From positions 1 to 64,000 of the forward strand of contig QWDA01000010.1 in NCBI GenBank assembly GCA_003605175.1: a stretch of DNA of 64,000 nt, read 5' to 3'. Below the pieces are notes generated by a model. It saw nothing but the letters and a program-made list of their open reading frames with translations. It searched no databases and was not told where the DNA came from. Below, one piece after another: positions 52,470 to 62,977 of this stretch. Each line of letters opens with the position of its first letter. Within the stretch, counting starts at the first letter, position 1. The DNA comes from Paracoccaceae bacterium. GTDB lineage: Bacteria; Pseudomonadota; Alphaproteobacteria; Rhodobacterales; Rhodobacteraceae. Both the position numbers and the translations under genes were made by a program.

Positions 52470-53888
52470 ATGGCTGACACATCCATCGGAACGCCGGAAC
52501 AACTCCGCGATCCGGACTATACGCCCGCGCTCGTCAAGGCGGTGCCGCTCGGCATCCAGCACGTGCTGGCGATGTTCGTCTCGAACGTGACGCCCGCGAT
52601 CATCGTCTGCGGCGCGGCAGGGTTCGGCTTCGGCTCGAACTCGGCCGATTTTCCGCAGATGATCTACATGATCCAGATGTCGATGTTCTTTGCCGGCGTC
52701 GCCACCCTGTTCCAGACCCTGGGCGTGGGCCCTGTGGGCGCGAAACTCCCCATCGTCCAGGGCACCTCCTTCGCCTTCCTGCCGGTCATGATCCCGCTGG
52801 TCGCCGGCAAGGGCGTGGATGCCATCGCGGTGCTGATGGGCGGCATCATGGTGGGCGGGCTGTTCCACGCCGCGCTCGGCCTCGTGATCGGCAGGATCCG
52901 CTTCGCACTGCCGCCCCTCGTCACCGGCCTCGTCGTCACCATGATCGGCCTTTCGCTGGTCAAGGTCGGCATCCAGTACGCCGCGGGTGGCGTTCCCGCC
53001 ATCGGCACCCCGGAATACGGCAGCGCCGCGAACTGGTTCGTGGCCTCGGTGGTGATCCTCGTCACGCTCGGCCTCAAGTTCTTCGCCCGCGGCATGGTGT
53101 CGATCTCGGCGGTGCTGATCGGCCTGATCGCGGGCTATCTCGTGGCCTTCGCCCTCGGCATGGTCAGTTTCGGCAATGTCGGCCGCGCCGCGAGCTTCGC
53201 GGTGCCCGACCCGTTCCATTTCGGCGTCGAGTTCTCGCTCGCCGCGATCATCGGCTTCTGCCTGATGGGCGTGGTCTCGGCGATCGAGACGGTGGGCGAC
53301 GTCTCGGGCATCACCAAGGGCGGCGCGGGCCGCGAGGCGACCGACCGCGAGATCCGGGGCGCCACCTTCGCCGACGGTCTCGGCACCGCCGTCGCGGGGG
53401 CGTTCGGCGCGCTGCCCAACACGTCTTTCAGCCAGAACGTCGGCCTCATCGCCATCACCGGCGTCATGAGCCGCCATGTGGTGACCATCGGCGCGCTGTT
53501 CCTGATCTTCTGCGGCCTCGTGCCCAAGGTGGGCGCAGTGATCTCGACCGTGCCCATCGAAGTGCTCGGCGGCGGCGTGATCGTGATGTTCGGCATGGTC
53601 GTCGCGGCCGGCATCTCGATGCTGTCCGACGTGAACTGGAACCGGCGCAACATGGTGATCTTCGCCATCGCGCTCTCGCTCGGCCTCGGGCTCCAGCTCG
53701 AACCCGATGCGCTCCAGCACCTGCCCGCGACGCTCAAGATCCTCGGCACCTCGGGCATCCTGCCCGCCGCGCTGATCGCCATCGTGCTGAACCTCGTCCT
53801 GCCCGAGGAGCTCACCGGCGAGGCCACCAAAGAGGTCTCCGGCGGATTATCGGGCCACGGCGAGGGCGCGCTGCCCCCGGCCGAGTGA
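52470..53888 (+). CDS. Nucleobase:cation symporter-2 family (xanthine/uric acid type permease)
   Basis: A 472-residue membrane protein with about 12-14 hydrophobic segments. LGIQHVLAMFVSNVTPAIIVC at the N-terminus and the QNVGLIAITGVMSRHV block (NAT signature region, in place of QNxGxxxxT) identify NCS2. The operon position points to uptake of xanthine, urate or allantoin precursors rather than uracil. It ends 35 bases from the convergent accA. Confidence 0.9.
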   Translation: MADTSIGTPEQLRDPDYTPALVKAVPLGIQHVLAMFVSNVTPAIIVCGAAGFGFGSNSADFPQMIYMIQMSMFFAGVATLFQTLGVGPVGAKLPIVQGTSFAFLPVMIPLVAGKGVDAIAVLMGGIMVGGLFHAALGLVIGRIRFALPPLVTGLVVTMIGLSLVKVGIQYAAGGVPAIGTPEYGSAANWFVASVVILVTLGLKFFARGMVSISAVLIGLIAGYLVAFALGMVSFGNVGRAASFAVPDPFHFGVEFSLAAIIGFCLMGVVSAIETVGDVSGITKGGAGREATDREIRGATFADGLGTAVAGAFGALPNTSFSQNVGLIAITGVMSRHVVTIGALFLIFCGLVPKVGAVISTVPIEVLGGGVIVMFGMVVAAGISMLSDVNWNRRNMVIFAIALSLGLGLQLEPDALQHLPATLKILGTSGILPAALIAIVLNLVLPEELTGEATKEVSGGLSGHGEGALPPAE

Positions 53889-53923
53889 CCGGGCGCGGGG
53901 CCGCTCCGGCGGCCCCGGTCTCC

Positions 53924-54886
53924 TCAGGCGGCGAGGCCTTTCGAGCCCATCTCGAGGAACTTCCTCCGCCGGTCGTTCAGGATCTTCTCCGGCGACTGCT
54001 CCACCAGCTCCGCCAGCATCGACGCGATCGCATCGCCCACCGAGGCCATCGCCACGGCCGGATCGCGTTGTGCGCCGCCCATCGGCTCGGGAATGATCCG
54101 GTCGATCACGCCGAGACCCAACAGGTCCTGCGCCGTCAGCCGCAGCGCCTCGGCGGCCTCGCGCATCTTCTCGGCATCCTTCCAAAGGATCGACGCGCAG
54201 CCCTCGGGCGAGATCACCGAGTAGACCGAATGCTCCAGCATCGCCACCCGGTTCGCCGTCGCGAAGGCCACCGCCCCGCCCGAGCCGCCCTCGCCCACGA
54301 TCACGCTGATCAGCGGCACCTTCAGCTTCAGGCACATCTCGGTCGACCGCGCGATCGCCTCCGACTGGCCGCGCTCCTCGGCACCCTTGCCCGGATAGGC
54401 GCCCGGCGTATCGACGAGCGTGATCACCGGCGCCCCGAACCGGTTCGCGAGATCCATCAGCCGGATCGCCTTGCGGTAGCCCTCCGGCCGCGCCATCCCG
54501 AAATTGTGCTCGATCCGCGACTTGGTGTCGTGCCCCTTCTCATGGCCGATCACCACCACCGGCCGGTCCCGGAACCGCGCCAGCCCGCCCGAGATCGCCA
54601 GATCGTCGGCAAAGTTCCGGTCGCCGGCCAAGGGCGTGTATTCGGTAAACAGCGCCTTCAGGTAATCCTTGGTATGGGGCCGGTCGGGATGCCGCGCCAC
54701 CTGGCATTTCCGCCAGGGCGACAGGTTCTTGTAGAGGTCCCGCAGCATCGTCTTGGCCTTGGCGTCCAGCGCCGCGGCCTCCTTCTCGACATCCATCTCC
54801 TCGTTCTTGCGGGCAAGCGCCCGCAATTCTTCCGCCTTGCCTTCGATCTCGGCCAGCGGCTTTTCGAATTCGAGGTAGTGGGTCAT
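53924..54886 (-). CDS. accA: Acetyl-CoA carboxylase carboxyltransferase subunit alpha
   Basis: A 320-residue protein from the ATG at 54886 ([17 protein letters not shown]). It transfers the carboxyl group from biotin to acetyl-CoA with AccD. Diagnostic blocks are [46 protein letters not shown] and [14 protein letters not shown]. It is a lone accA, as is usual outside operons with dnaE or folC. Confidence 0.96.
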   Translation of the reverse strand: MTHYLEFEKPLAEIEGKAEELRALARKNEEMDVEKEAAALDAKAKTMLRDLYKNLSPWRKCQVARHPDRPHTKDYLKALFTEYTPLAGDRNFADDLAISGGLARFRDRPVVVIGHEKGHDTKSRIEHNFGMARPEGYRKAIRLMDLANRFGAPVITLVDTPGAYPGKGAEERGQSEAIARSTEMCLKLKVPLISVIVGEGGSGGAVAFATANRVAMLEHSVYSVISPEGCASILWKDAEKMREAAEALRLTAQDLLGLGVIDRIIPEPMGGAQRDPAVAMASVGDAIASMLAELVEQSPEKILNDRRRKFLEMGSKGLAA

Positions 54887-54960
54887 CCGGTAGGCTCCCT
54901 TGAAGCCCGTCCTATATGTCGCCATGAAGGCGGGGTTGCAATCCCGGGGAGGGGGCTGCC

Positions 54961-56073
54961 GTGACCGACCCGAAAGAACTCCTGACCGCGATCTGGTGGG
55001 CCGGCGTGCGCGCCGTGAGCGGGCACCCGGCCGTGACGGCGGCGCTCGGCGACACGCCGCGCCCCGACGCGATCCTCGCCGTCGGCAAGGCCGCCGCCCC
55101 GATGGCGAAGGCCGCGACCGACCGGTTCGGCCCGGACATCCCCTGTCTCGTCTGCACCAAATACGGCCATTCCGCCGAGGCCGGTCTGCCCGCGACCGCC
55201 GAAATCGTCGAGGCCGCCCACCCGGTCCCGGACGAGAACAGCCTCCGCGCCGGAACCCGCGCCTTGGCCTTCGTCTCGGGGCTGGGCCCCGCGAGCCACC
55301 TCCTCCTCCTCGTCTCCGGCGGCGCCTCCGCCCTCGTCGAGGTCCCCGAGGCGGGCCTCACGCTGGCCGACCTCGCCGCCGAGAACCGCCGCCTTCTCGC
55401 CGCGGGGCTCGACATCCACGCCATGAACCGCCGCCGCAAGCAGATCTCGCAGATCAAGGGCGGCCGCCTCCTCGCCGCCTTCCCCGGCGCTCGCGCCACC
55501 GTGTTCGCGATCTCCGACGTGGAGGGCGACGATATCGGCGTGATCGGCTCCGGCATCGGCATGGCCCCCGAGGCACCCGCCTTCGCCCATGACGGCCGCA
55601 TCGTCGCCTCGAACGCCATCGCCCGCGCTGCCGCCGTAGCCGAAGCCGAACGTCTCGGCCTTGCGGTGCTCTCGTCCGAAGAGAACCTATATTGCGACGT
55701 CGCCGAGGCCGCCGCCCGCATCGCCGCCCGGCTCGACGGCACGCCCGGCCTCCGGATCTGGGGCGGCGAACCTACCGTGGTGCTCCCCGAGCACCCCGGC
55801 GATGGCGGCCGCAACCAGGCCCTCGCCCTCACCCTCGCCCACGAAATCGCCGGCCGCGACGGGCTCACGCTCCTCGTCGCCGGCACCGACGGCTCCGACG
55901 GCCCCACCGGCGCCGCCGGCGGCCTCGTCGACGGCAGCACCTGGACCGGGGCCGGCGCCCGCCATCTCGCCAATGCCGATAGCGGTCCCTATCTCGACAG
56001 CCGCGCCGCCCGCGTCACCACCGGTCCCACCGGCACCAACGTCATGGACCTCGCCCTGGCGCTGCAGGTCTGA
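54961..56073 (+). CDS. ttuD: Glycerate kinase (DUF4147/MOFRL, TtuD-like)
   Basis: A 370-residue protein from a GTG at 54961. It shows [44 protein letters not shown] and the MOFRL region [12 protein letters not shown]...[13 protein letters not shown]. Members phosphorylate glycerate (2-phosphoglycerate forming) and are often annotated hydroxypyruvate reductase. Next to the ureide genes, it could channel glyoxylate-derived glycerate into central metabolism; this link is inferred. Confidence 0.88.
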   Translation: MTDPKELLTAIWWAGVRAVSGHPAVTAALGDTPRPDAILAVGKAAAPMAKAATDRFGPDIPCLVCTKYGHSAEAGLPATAEIVEAAHPVPDENSLRAGTRALAFVSGLGPASHLLLLVSGGASALVEVPEAGLTLADLAAENRRLLAAGLDIHAMNRRRKQISQIKGGRLLAAFPGARATVFAISDVEGDDIGVIGSGIGMAPEAPAFAHDGRIVASNAIARAAAVAEAERLGLAVLSSEENLYCDVAEAAARIAARLDGTPGLRIWGGEPTVVLPEHPGDGGRNQALALTLAHEIAGRDGLTLLVAGTDGSDGPTGAAGGLVDGSTWTGAGARHLANADSGPYLDSRAARVTTGPTGTNVMDLALALQV

Positions 56074-56114
56074 TCGCCGCAGATCGCCTTGACGGTGCCG
56101 TGCCGCACAAATCC

Positions 56115-56411
56115 CGTGAAGGATTCATCTCGTGAATCCAGCGTGGTAGCTGGCTGGCATGAGCGGACCGACACCCGCGATCTGCAAGACTTCGAACTGG
56201 CCGGCCCGTAACGAAGCGCTCGAGCGCGCCGCTCCTTGGCCTCGCTGAAGATCTGGTTCGACCCCGCGATGAACCGGGATGCCGAGCCGAACGGCAAGCG
56301 CGGCCGACAGCAGGCCCGCAGCGACGCCGCCATCCAGGCCTGCCTGTCGATGAAGGTGCTGTTCGGCATGGCGCCCGGGGAGACGACCGACTTCGTCGAG
56401 AGCCTGCCGCG
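56115..56411 (+). pseudogene. IS5-family transposase 5' remnant
   Basis: From 56159 the sequence encodes MSGPTPAICKTSNWPARNEALERA, then after a frameshift near 56235 LKIWFDPAMN, GKRGRQQ and SDAAIQACLSMKVLFGMAP. This is the N-terminus of an IS5-type transposase. A palindrome GGATTCA-TCTCG-TGAATCC (56121-56139) just upstream probably belongs to its end. The gene stops matching near FVESL and never reaches the DDE domain. Confidence 0.72.
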
Positions 56412-56695
56412 CCCGACCGCCATGCCTTCGAGCACATCTTCGGCCGCGTCTTCCGCATCGACATCGCCGAGGTGCGGACCGCCGAGGGCAAGCTCGATCT
56501 CTTCGTCGGCATCGACCGGCCAGCTCCGCACGCATCCCGCAGACTTCATGGCAGCCTACAACTTCGCTCGACGCCTCAAGGCCCTCGGCGGCCCCACGCC
56601 TTACGAACACATCTGCAACGTCTGGCCCTCGGAGCCGGGATTCATCCCTGATCCGATCCACCAGATGCCGGGACTGAACACCCAATGCGTGTCAC
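56412..56695 (+). pseudogene. IS481-family transposase remnant
   Basis: HAFEHIFGRVFRIDIAEVRTAEGK and LFVGIDR (first catalytic Asp region) are joined to QLRTHPADFMAAYNFARRLKALGG, TPYEHICNVWPSEP and HQMPGLNT, the C-terminus of IS481-type transposases. The middle, including the second Asp and the Glu of the DDE triad, is deleted, and the two parts are in different frames. It directly follows the IS5 remnant. Confidence 0.72.
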
Positions 56696-56769
56696 CCAAG
56701 TTCACGCCGGACGGAAGACTTTCTCTGAGTCTGGACGGCGGGCGCCGCCGCGCGAGCGCGCCAATTGGA

Positions 56770-57564
56770 TCAGCGTTCCGTTGGCCGGGCATCCTTCGAC
56801 GCCACTCTTCGCTTTTCGGCCATGGCTTCACGGCGCTGTTGCTCAATGCCCTGCCGGAACGACTGCTCGACGAAGTCGATGTGATCCAATGCGGCCTTTT
56901 CGGCTCGCGCTTCATCGCCTTCGATGACGGCCCGGCCCAGTTCGACATGCTGTTCGAACAGCCGCTGGCCTGACCCGTCGATCGATCTGAGGAAATCGCG
57001 ATTGTAGAATACGCCCTGCCGCGTGAGCTCGTAGATCGAGGCCATCATGTGGATCAGGGTGGCGTTCTGGCTGGCATCGACGATCGCCGTGTGCAGCGCG
57101 AAATCGGTCTCGCGCGCCGCCTCTGCGTCGTTTTCTTTCCATGCCCGCTCGATGTCGGCCAGGATCTCGGCGAGCCTCGCCTTGTCGGCCCGGGTAGCCC
57201 GACGCGCGGCGAGCCGGGCGGCGAACCCTTCCTGCTCGCGGCGGTATTCCAGATAGTCAAAGAACGCTGGCTCATGGCGCCCATAGAGCGCCAGCAGCGC
57301 CGGGAGCATTGCCTGGCCGGTCAGCGGCGCGACAAAGGATCCCTCACCGTGCCGGGTGACGACGAGGCCGCGCTCCTCCAGAACCTGCAGCGCCTCGCGC
57401 AGCTTCGGCCGGGACACGTGCAGCATTTCAGCCAGATCGCGCTCTGAGGGCAGTTTGCGCCCCTGCTTCAGGATCCCCGAGGCAATCAGGTCCTCGATCT
57501 GCGCGACGACGGCTTCGGCGAGAGATCCGTGTCCAACCGGATCGAAAATCGTCATGGTCTTCAT
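56770..57564 (-). CDS. FadR-subfamily GntR regulator (FCD domain)
   Basis: A 264-residue protein from the ATG at 57564. The winged helix (LKQGRKLPSERDLAEMLHVSRPKLREALQVLEERGLVV) is followed by a helical FCD ligand domain (FDYLEYRREQEGFAARLAARRAT ... ETDFALHTAIVDASQNATLIHMM) with the metal-binding Asp/His set. It is divergent from the TRAP transporter-dehydrogenase operon and probably controls it in response to the transported 2-hydroxy acid. Relatives include LldR and PdhR. Confidence 0.9.
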   Translation of the reverse strand: MKTMTIFDPVGHGSLAEAVVAQIEDLIASGILKQGRKLPSERDLAEMLHVSRPKLREALQVLEERGLVVTRHGEGSFVAPLTGQAMLPALLALYGRHEPAFFDYLEYRREQEGFAARLAARRATRADKARLAEILADIERAWKENDAEAARETDFALHTAIVDASQNATLIHMMASIYELTRQGVFYNRDFLRSIDGSGQRLFEQHVELGRAVIEGDEARAEKAALDHIDFVEQSFRQGIEQQRREAMAEKRRVASKDARPTER

Positions 57565-57896
57565 GCTGTGCTTGCCTCGATCGCCCAGAGTTTCGGGCTT
57601 GATGGTAAAGTAAAATAACCATGCTGGCGGTGATTTCAACCCATTCCATGACGACTGACGTCGAAACAAGGGATTGATCGCAAACTATTTTACCCGATCC
57701 CCCTTGGAGCTCCGTATGGCCATCGGACTTTCCGCTTCTGCCAGGAAGGCACTGCAAGGGACGATCCTCCCGCCAAGTGGTAAACAAAATTGTTGACTTG
57801 ATATACTGGTAAACAATATGAACCACCGATAGGGCGTCGGACGTCCCGGCGTCAATGCACGGGACACCAATTCAAAACTGTCTGGAGGAGACTTCC
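57565..57896. promoter_or_regulatory. Divergent control region with three TGGT-type repeats and a promoter
   Basis: TGGTAAA-N7-AACCA occurs at 57603-57621 and at 57807-57825, each a 19-base near-palindrome with TGGT...ACCA ends, matching the FadR/LldR operator style. A third partial copy, TGGTAAACAAAATTGTTGA, lies at 57778-57796. TTGACT (57793-57798) and AATATG (57815-57820), 16 bases apart, could be the dctP promoter; the downstream repeat overlaps its -10, which suits repression. Confidence 0.6.
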
Positions 57897-58946
<1,050 letters not shown>

Positions 58947-59066
58947 GCACGCCGGACCATCCGGGGCGGCATGTTTCGCCGCTCCGGCACCTCATCGATT
59001 TTCGCCATTTTCATGCGACTGCACCACGCGCCGTTTCTTGGGGGCGCCCCGGAGGAGGACCACTTC

Positions 59067-61127
59067 ATGACCACCGAGCAACGTCGGGACCCGGTCGAGG
59101 CGCTCGAAGACATCATCGAGCATCCAGAAACGGACAACCAGGCGGTGGCGGTTGCCATTGACAGGGGCGTGAAGGCCATCGGCCACGTCGTGATGTGGGC
59201 GAACGTGCTGCTGATCGGCGCGATCTTCAGCCAGGTGGCGCTACGTTATCTCCTGAGCCAGAACTACCCCAAGCTCGACGAGATCCAGTGGCACTTCTAC
59301 GGAATCGTCACGATGATCGGCATTTCGTACGCGCTGATCACCGACAGCCATGTCAGGGTCGACGTGCTGCACATGCAGCTGTCCCGGAGGGCGCAGCGGA
59401 TCGTCGAAGTCATCGGCATGATCGCGCTGCTCACACCGTTCATCTATCTGATGATCGATCAGGGCTTCGATTACTTCCACGAGAGCTTCCGGGTCAACGA
59501 AAGGTCCGACAGCCCCACCGGGTTGCCGGCCCGCTGGGCCTTCAAGGCAATCATCCCGATCAGCTTCATTCTTCTGGCCCTGGCTGCGTTCGCACGGCTG
59601 ATCCATGACGGCCACGCACTGCTTTTCGGCCCCGCATCCGAACGCGAAGGCCGATCGCTCAAGCCGATCCTGCTGGTGATCCTGGGCTTTGCCGTGGTGT
59701 GCGCGGCGCTGACCTTGTTCGTCGAGACCACCGAGGAAAAGCTGGTCATCGCGATGTTCCTGACCTTCATCGCCCTGCTCTTTTCCGGCTACCCCGTGGC
59801 CTGGGTGCTGGCAGGCGTCGGCGTCGCGTTCTGCGGGCTCGCCTATCTGTTCGACAACGACTTGTTGCTCTGGACCGGCCTGGAAAGCACCTTCACCGGG
59901 CTCGATTACCTAACCCTCGGCGCGGTGGTTAACCGGGTCTATGCGACGATGTCGAACGCGGTTCTGGTTGCGCTGCCGATGTTCATCTTCATGGGGCTCA
60001 TGCTGGACGAGTCGGGCGTGGCCGAGCGCCTGATGACCTCGATGCAACGCCTCTTCGGCACGGTGCGCGGCGGCCTGGCAATCACCGTGACGCTGATCGG
60101 CATCATCCTGGCGGCCTCGACCGGCATCATCGGCGCCTCTGTCGTGCTGCTGGGCGTCATGTCGCTTCCGTCGATGATGCAGCAGAGATACCAGCCCAAA
60201 CTGGCCGCGGGCGTCGTCGCTGCCAGCGGCACCCTGGGGATCCTGATCCCGCCGTCGATCATGCTGGTGATCATGGCCGACCAGATGGCGCTGTCGGTGG
60301 GCGACCTGTTCATGGCGGCCGTGTTTCCCGGCGTCATCATAGGCGTTCTATACCTGGTCTACATCTTCTTCCTCGCATTCTTCAAACGCGATGCGGCCCC
60401 GGTGCCCGAAGGCGCGATACGACCCGACTGGCGCGCTGTTCGCGACGTCTTCATCGCGGTGATCCCGACGCTGGCGCTGATCCTGGCCGTGCTCGGCTCG
60501 ATCTTTGTCGGGCTCACAACACCGACCGAAGCCTCGGGCATCGGCGCGCTTGGCGCCACGCTTCTGGCATTGGGCTACCGCAAGCTGACCTTTCAGAAGC
60601 TCTGGAACGTGCTGGTGTCGACCTTCAACACGACCGCCTATATCTTTGCGATCTTTCTCGGCGCGACCGTGTTTTCCTACGTGCTGAGGGAACTGGGCGG
60701 CGACGAACTCATCGAGCGCGTGGTGCAGTCCACCGGCCTTGGCGCCAGCGGCACAGTGATCTTCATCCTGTTCATCGTGTTCTTGCTGGGCTTCGTGCTC
60801 GACTGGATCGAGATCACCCTGATCGTGCTGCCGCTGATGCGTCCGATCATCAACGGGCTTGGCATCGACATTCCGGGCTTCGGCGTGATCGACGAACCGG
60901 CGCTGGTCTGGTTCGTGATCCTGGTCGCGGTGACGCTGCAGACATCGTTCCTGACCCCGCCGGTCGGCTTCGCACTTTTCTACCTCAAGGGGGTTTGTCC
61001 GCCTGAAATCAAGCTGACGGATATCTACAAGGGCATCATCCCCTTCGTGATCCTGCAGCTAACGGGCCTTGCGTTTGTCTTCCTGTGGCCCGCGCTCGCC
61101 ACCTGGCTGCCAGCCGTCGCCTATTAG
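59067..61127 (+). CDS. Fused TRAP transporter permease (DctQ-DctM)
   Basis: A 686-residue membrane protein from the ATG at 59067 (GGAGGAGG upstream). Residues 30-210 form the small four-helix DctQ unit; the rest is a 12-helix DctM unit with FIALLFSGYPVAWVLAGVG, ALPMFIFMG, GLAITVTLIGIILAASTGIIGASVV and ASGTLGILIPPSI. Fusions of Q and M are known in part of the family. The binding protein gene is 120 bases upstream, the dehydrogenase 12 bases downstream. Confidence 0.92.
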   Translation: MTTEQRRDPVEALEDIIEHPETDNQAVAVAIDRGVKAIGHVVMWANVLLIGAIFSQVALRYLLSQNYPKLDEIQWHFYGIVTMIGISYALITDSHVRVDVLHMQLSRRAQRIVEVIGMIALLTPFIYLMIDQGFDYFHESFRVNERSDSPTGLPARWAFKAIIPISFILLALAAFARLIHDGHALLFGPASEREGRSLKPILLVILGFAVVCAALTLFVETTEEKLVIAMFLTFIALLFSGYPVAWVLAGVGVAFCGLAYLFDNDLLLWTGLESTFTGLDYLTLGAVVNRVYATMSNAVLVALPMFIFMGLMLDESGVAERLMTSMQRLFGTVRGGLAITVTLIGIILAASTGIIGASVVLLGVMSLPSMMQQRYQPKLAAGVVAASGTLGILIPPSIMLVIMADQMALSVGDLFMAAVFPGVIIGVLYLVYIFFLAFFKRDAAPVPEGAIRPDWRAVRDVFIAVIPTLALILAVLGSIFVGLTTPTEASGIGALGATLLALGYRKLTFQKLWNVLVSTFNTTAYIFAIFLGATVFSYVLRELGGDELIERVVQSTGLGASGTVIFILFIVFLLGFVLDWIEITLIVLPLMRPIINGLGIDIPGFGVIDEPALVWFVILVAVTLQTSFLTPPVGFALFYLKGVCPPEIKLTDIYKGIIPFVILQLTGLAFVFLWPALATWLPAVAY

Positions 61128-61139
61128 GGAGAAGAACTC

Positions 61140-62327
61140 ATGCGCATCAAGGATTGCCACAACTTCCATGACTTCCGCAGGCTGGCCAAGCGCCGCCTGC
61201 CGGGGCCGATCTTCAACTACATCGATGGCGGGGCCGACGACGAGGTGACGCTGGCCGAGAATTCCCGCGCCTTCGACCGCTGCGGTCTTCTGCCCTCGGT
61301 GCTGCGCGGCGTGTCGGAAGTCGACATGTCCGTCACGGTCATGGGCCAGAAGCTGGATATGCCTGTCTACTGCTCGCCCACCGCGCTGCAACGGCTGTTT
61401 CACCACAGGGGCGAGCGGGCCGTCGCGGCGGCGGCCGAGAAATACGGCACCATGTTCGGCGTGTCGTCGCTGGGCACCGTATCGCTCGAGGAGATGCGCG
61501 AAAAGCATGAGAACCCTCAGCTGTATCAGTTCTATTTCCACAAGGACCGCGGGCTGAACAAGGCAATGATGCAACGCGCCAAGGACGCCGGGGTCGAAGT
61601 GATGATGCTGACCGTCGACAGCATCACCGGCGGCAATCGCGAGCGCGACCTGCGGACCGGCTTCTCGATTCCGTTCCGGTTGACTCTGCAGGGCATGATC
61701 CAGTTCGCGATCAAGCCGATGTGGGGCATAAACTACGTCACCCACGAGCGTTTCCGCCTGCCCCAGCTTGAAGAGCACGTGGACATGAGCGGCGGCGCAA
61801 GCTCGATTGGCGGCTACTTCACCGAGATGCTCGATCCGGCGATGACCTGGGACGACGTGGCGGCGATGGTGCGCGACTGGGATGGGGAGTTCTGCCTCAA
61901 GGGTATCATGACGGTCGAGGACGCGTGCCGAGCCGCCGAGATCGGCTGCTCCGGGATAGTGCTGTCGAACCACGGCGGACGGCAGCTGGACGGCTCGCGC
62001 ACGCCGTTCGACCAGCTTGACGAAATCGTTCAGGCCGTGGGCGACCGCATCGACGTGATGATGGATAGCGGCATCCAGCGGGGAACCCATGTGCTGAAGG
62101 CGCTGTCGCTCGGGGCCAAGGCCGTGGGGATCGGGCGCGGCTACCTGTACGCGCTGGCGGCGGGGGGGCAACCGGCGGTCGAGCGCGCGCTTGGCCTGAT
62201 GCGGGCCGAGATCGAACGCGACATGAAGCTGATGGGCGTGACCAGGATTGACCAGCTTGGCCGGCACAACCTGCGCATTCACGGCGACTGCGGTGTCACG
62301 TCTCCTTCGCAGTGGACCGCGGCCTGA
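61140..62327 (+). CDS. lldD: FMN-dependent 2-hydroxy-acid (L-lactate type) dehydrogenase
   Basis: A 395-residue protein. IFNYIDGGADDEVTL at the N-terminus and the active-site block GIVLSNHGGRQLDGSRTPFD (His and Arg) followed by DSGIQRGTHVLKALSLGAKAVGIGRGYLYAL are characteristic of the LldD/glycolate oxidase family. It oxidises an L-2-hydroxy acid to the keto acid, passing electrons through FMN. With the GntR regulator and TRAP genes it forms an uptake-and-oxidation unit; lactate is most likely, but mandelate or glycolate types are not excluded. Confidence 0.9.
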   Translation: MRIKDCHNFHDFRRLAKRRLPGPIFNYIDGGADDEVTLAENSRAFDRCGLLPSVLRGVSEVDMSVTVMGQKLDMPVYCSPTALQRLFHHRGERAVAAAAEKYGTMFGVSSLGTVSLEEMREKHENPQLYQFYFHKDRGLNKAMMQRAKDAGVEVMMLTVDSITGGNRERDLRTGFSIPFRLTLQGMIQFAIKPMWGINYVTHERFRLPQLEEHVDMSGGASSIGGYFTEMLDPAMTWDDVAAMVRDWDGEFCLKGIMTVEDACRAAEIGCSGIVLSNHGGRQLDGSRTPFDQLDEIVQAVGDRIDVMMDSGIQRGTHVLKALSLGAKAVGIGRGYLYALAAGGQPAVERALGLMRAEIERDMKLMGVTRIDQLGRHNLRIHGDCGVTSPSQWTAA

Positions 62328-62363
62328 ACAACAGCGCGCTCATTGCCAGGTTTCGCCAGATGG

Positions 62364-62708
62364 TCAGCCGCTGTCATGTCCTGACCGGACGGCGCGCGAG
62401 CGCAGCAGCCCGTAGCAGATCTCGCGCAGAGAGGAAGGCGCCAGCATCCCGCAGTCGGCAGGATCGTCGAACGACCGGATCAGACGCAGCAACGGGGCTG
62501 CAAGCTCCCTCGTCAGATCGTCGCAAGAAGCCAACGGGTGCGATGACGACGCTGCCTGCGATGACGCATGTCCGGTTTCTGCGAACTCGGTCAGCGTTCT
62601 CGCCACCAGATCCGGCGGCAATCGCAGCTTGAGCGCAATGTAGGGATCTGCCGCCGTGATCGCACGATCGGCAGCGTCGACAACCCGTTTCAGTTCATGA
62701 TCCGGCAT
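62364..62708 (-). pseudogene. AraC-type regulator fragment
   Basis: About 114 codons from an ATG at 62708. DPYIALKLRLPPDLVARTL and PLLRLIRSFDDPADCGMLAPSSLREICYGLL match the middle of the AraC N-terminal domain. The first ~90 residues and the entire C-terminal double helix-turn-helix are missing; after YGLL it ends in an unrelated tail. It cannot bind DNA as an AraC protein and is probably a relic. Confidence 0.65.
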
Positions 62709-62977
62709 GACCGCTCTCCTTTGTGGATCGTTGATGACCCACCTTGGCACGATGATGCCGTCGGGGACCGGTCACACCATCAGAGCCAGTCTTGACCGAT
62801 GGCACAATTCTCGTGACAGGAGATCGACGCCACCAGGTGCAACGGCGCGACCTTGAACCTGTACAGGCGATCGTAGTTGACCTAAACGAAGCCACTGGTG
62901 CGCTGTCGCCGGCATGAAACCTACCCGCTCGCCGGCCAGAAAGGCCCCCGAGCAGTTCCCGAGAGAATAGATCCCCC

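Noticed and set aside
56236-56973. A single 245-residue plus-strand gene
   Set aside because: Its translation is a chimera of IS5 and IS481 transposase pieces followed by sequence antisense to the GntR gene.
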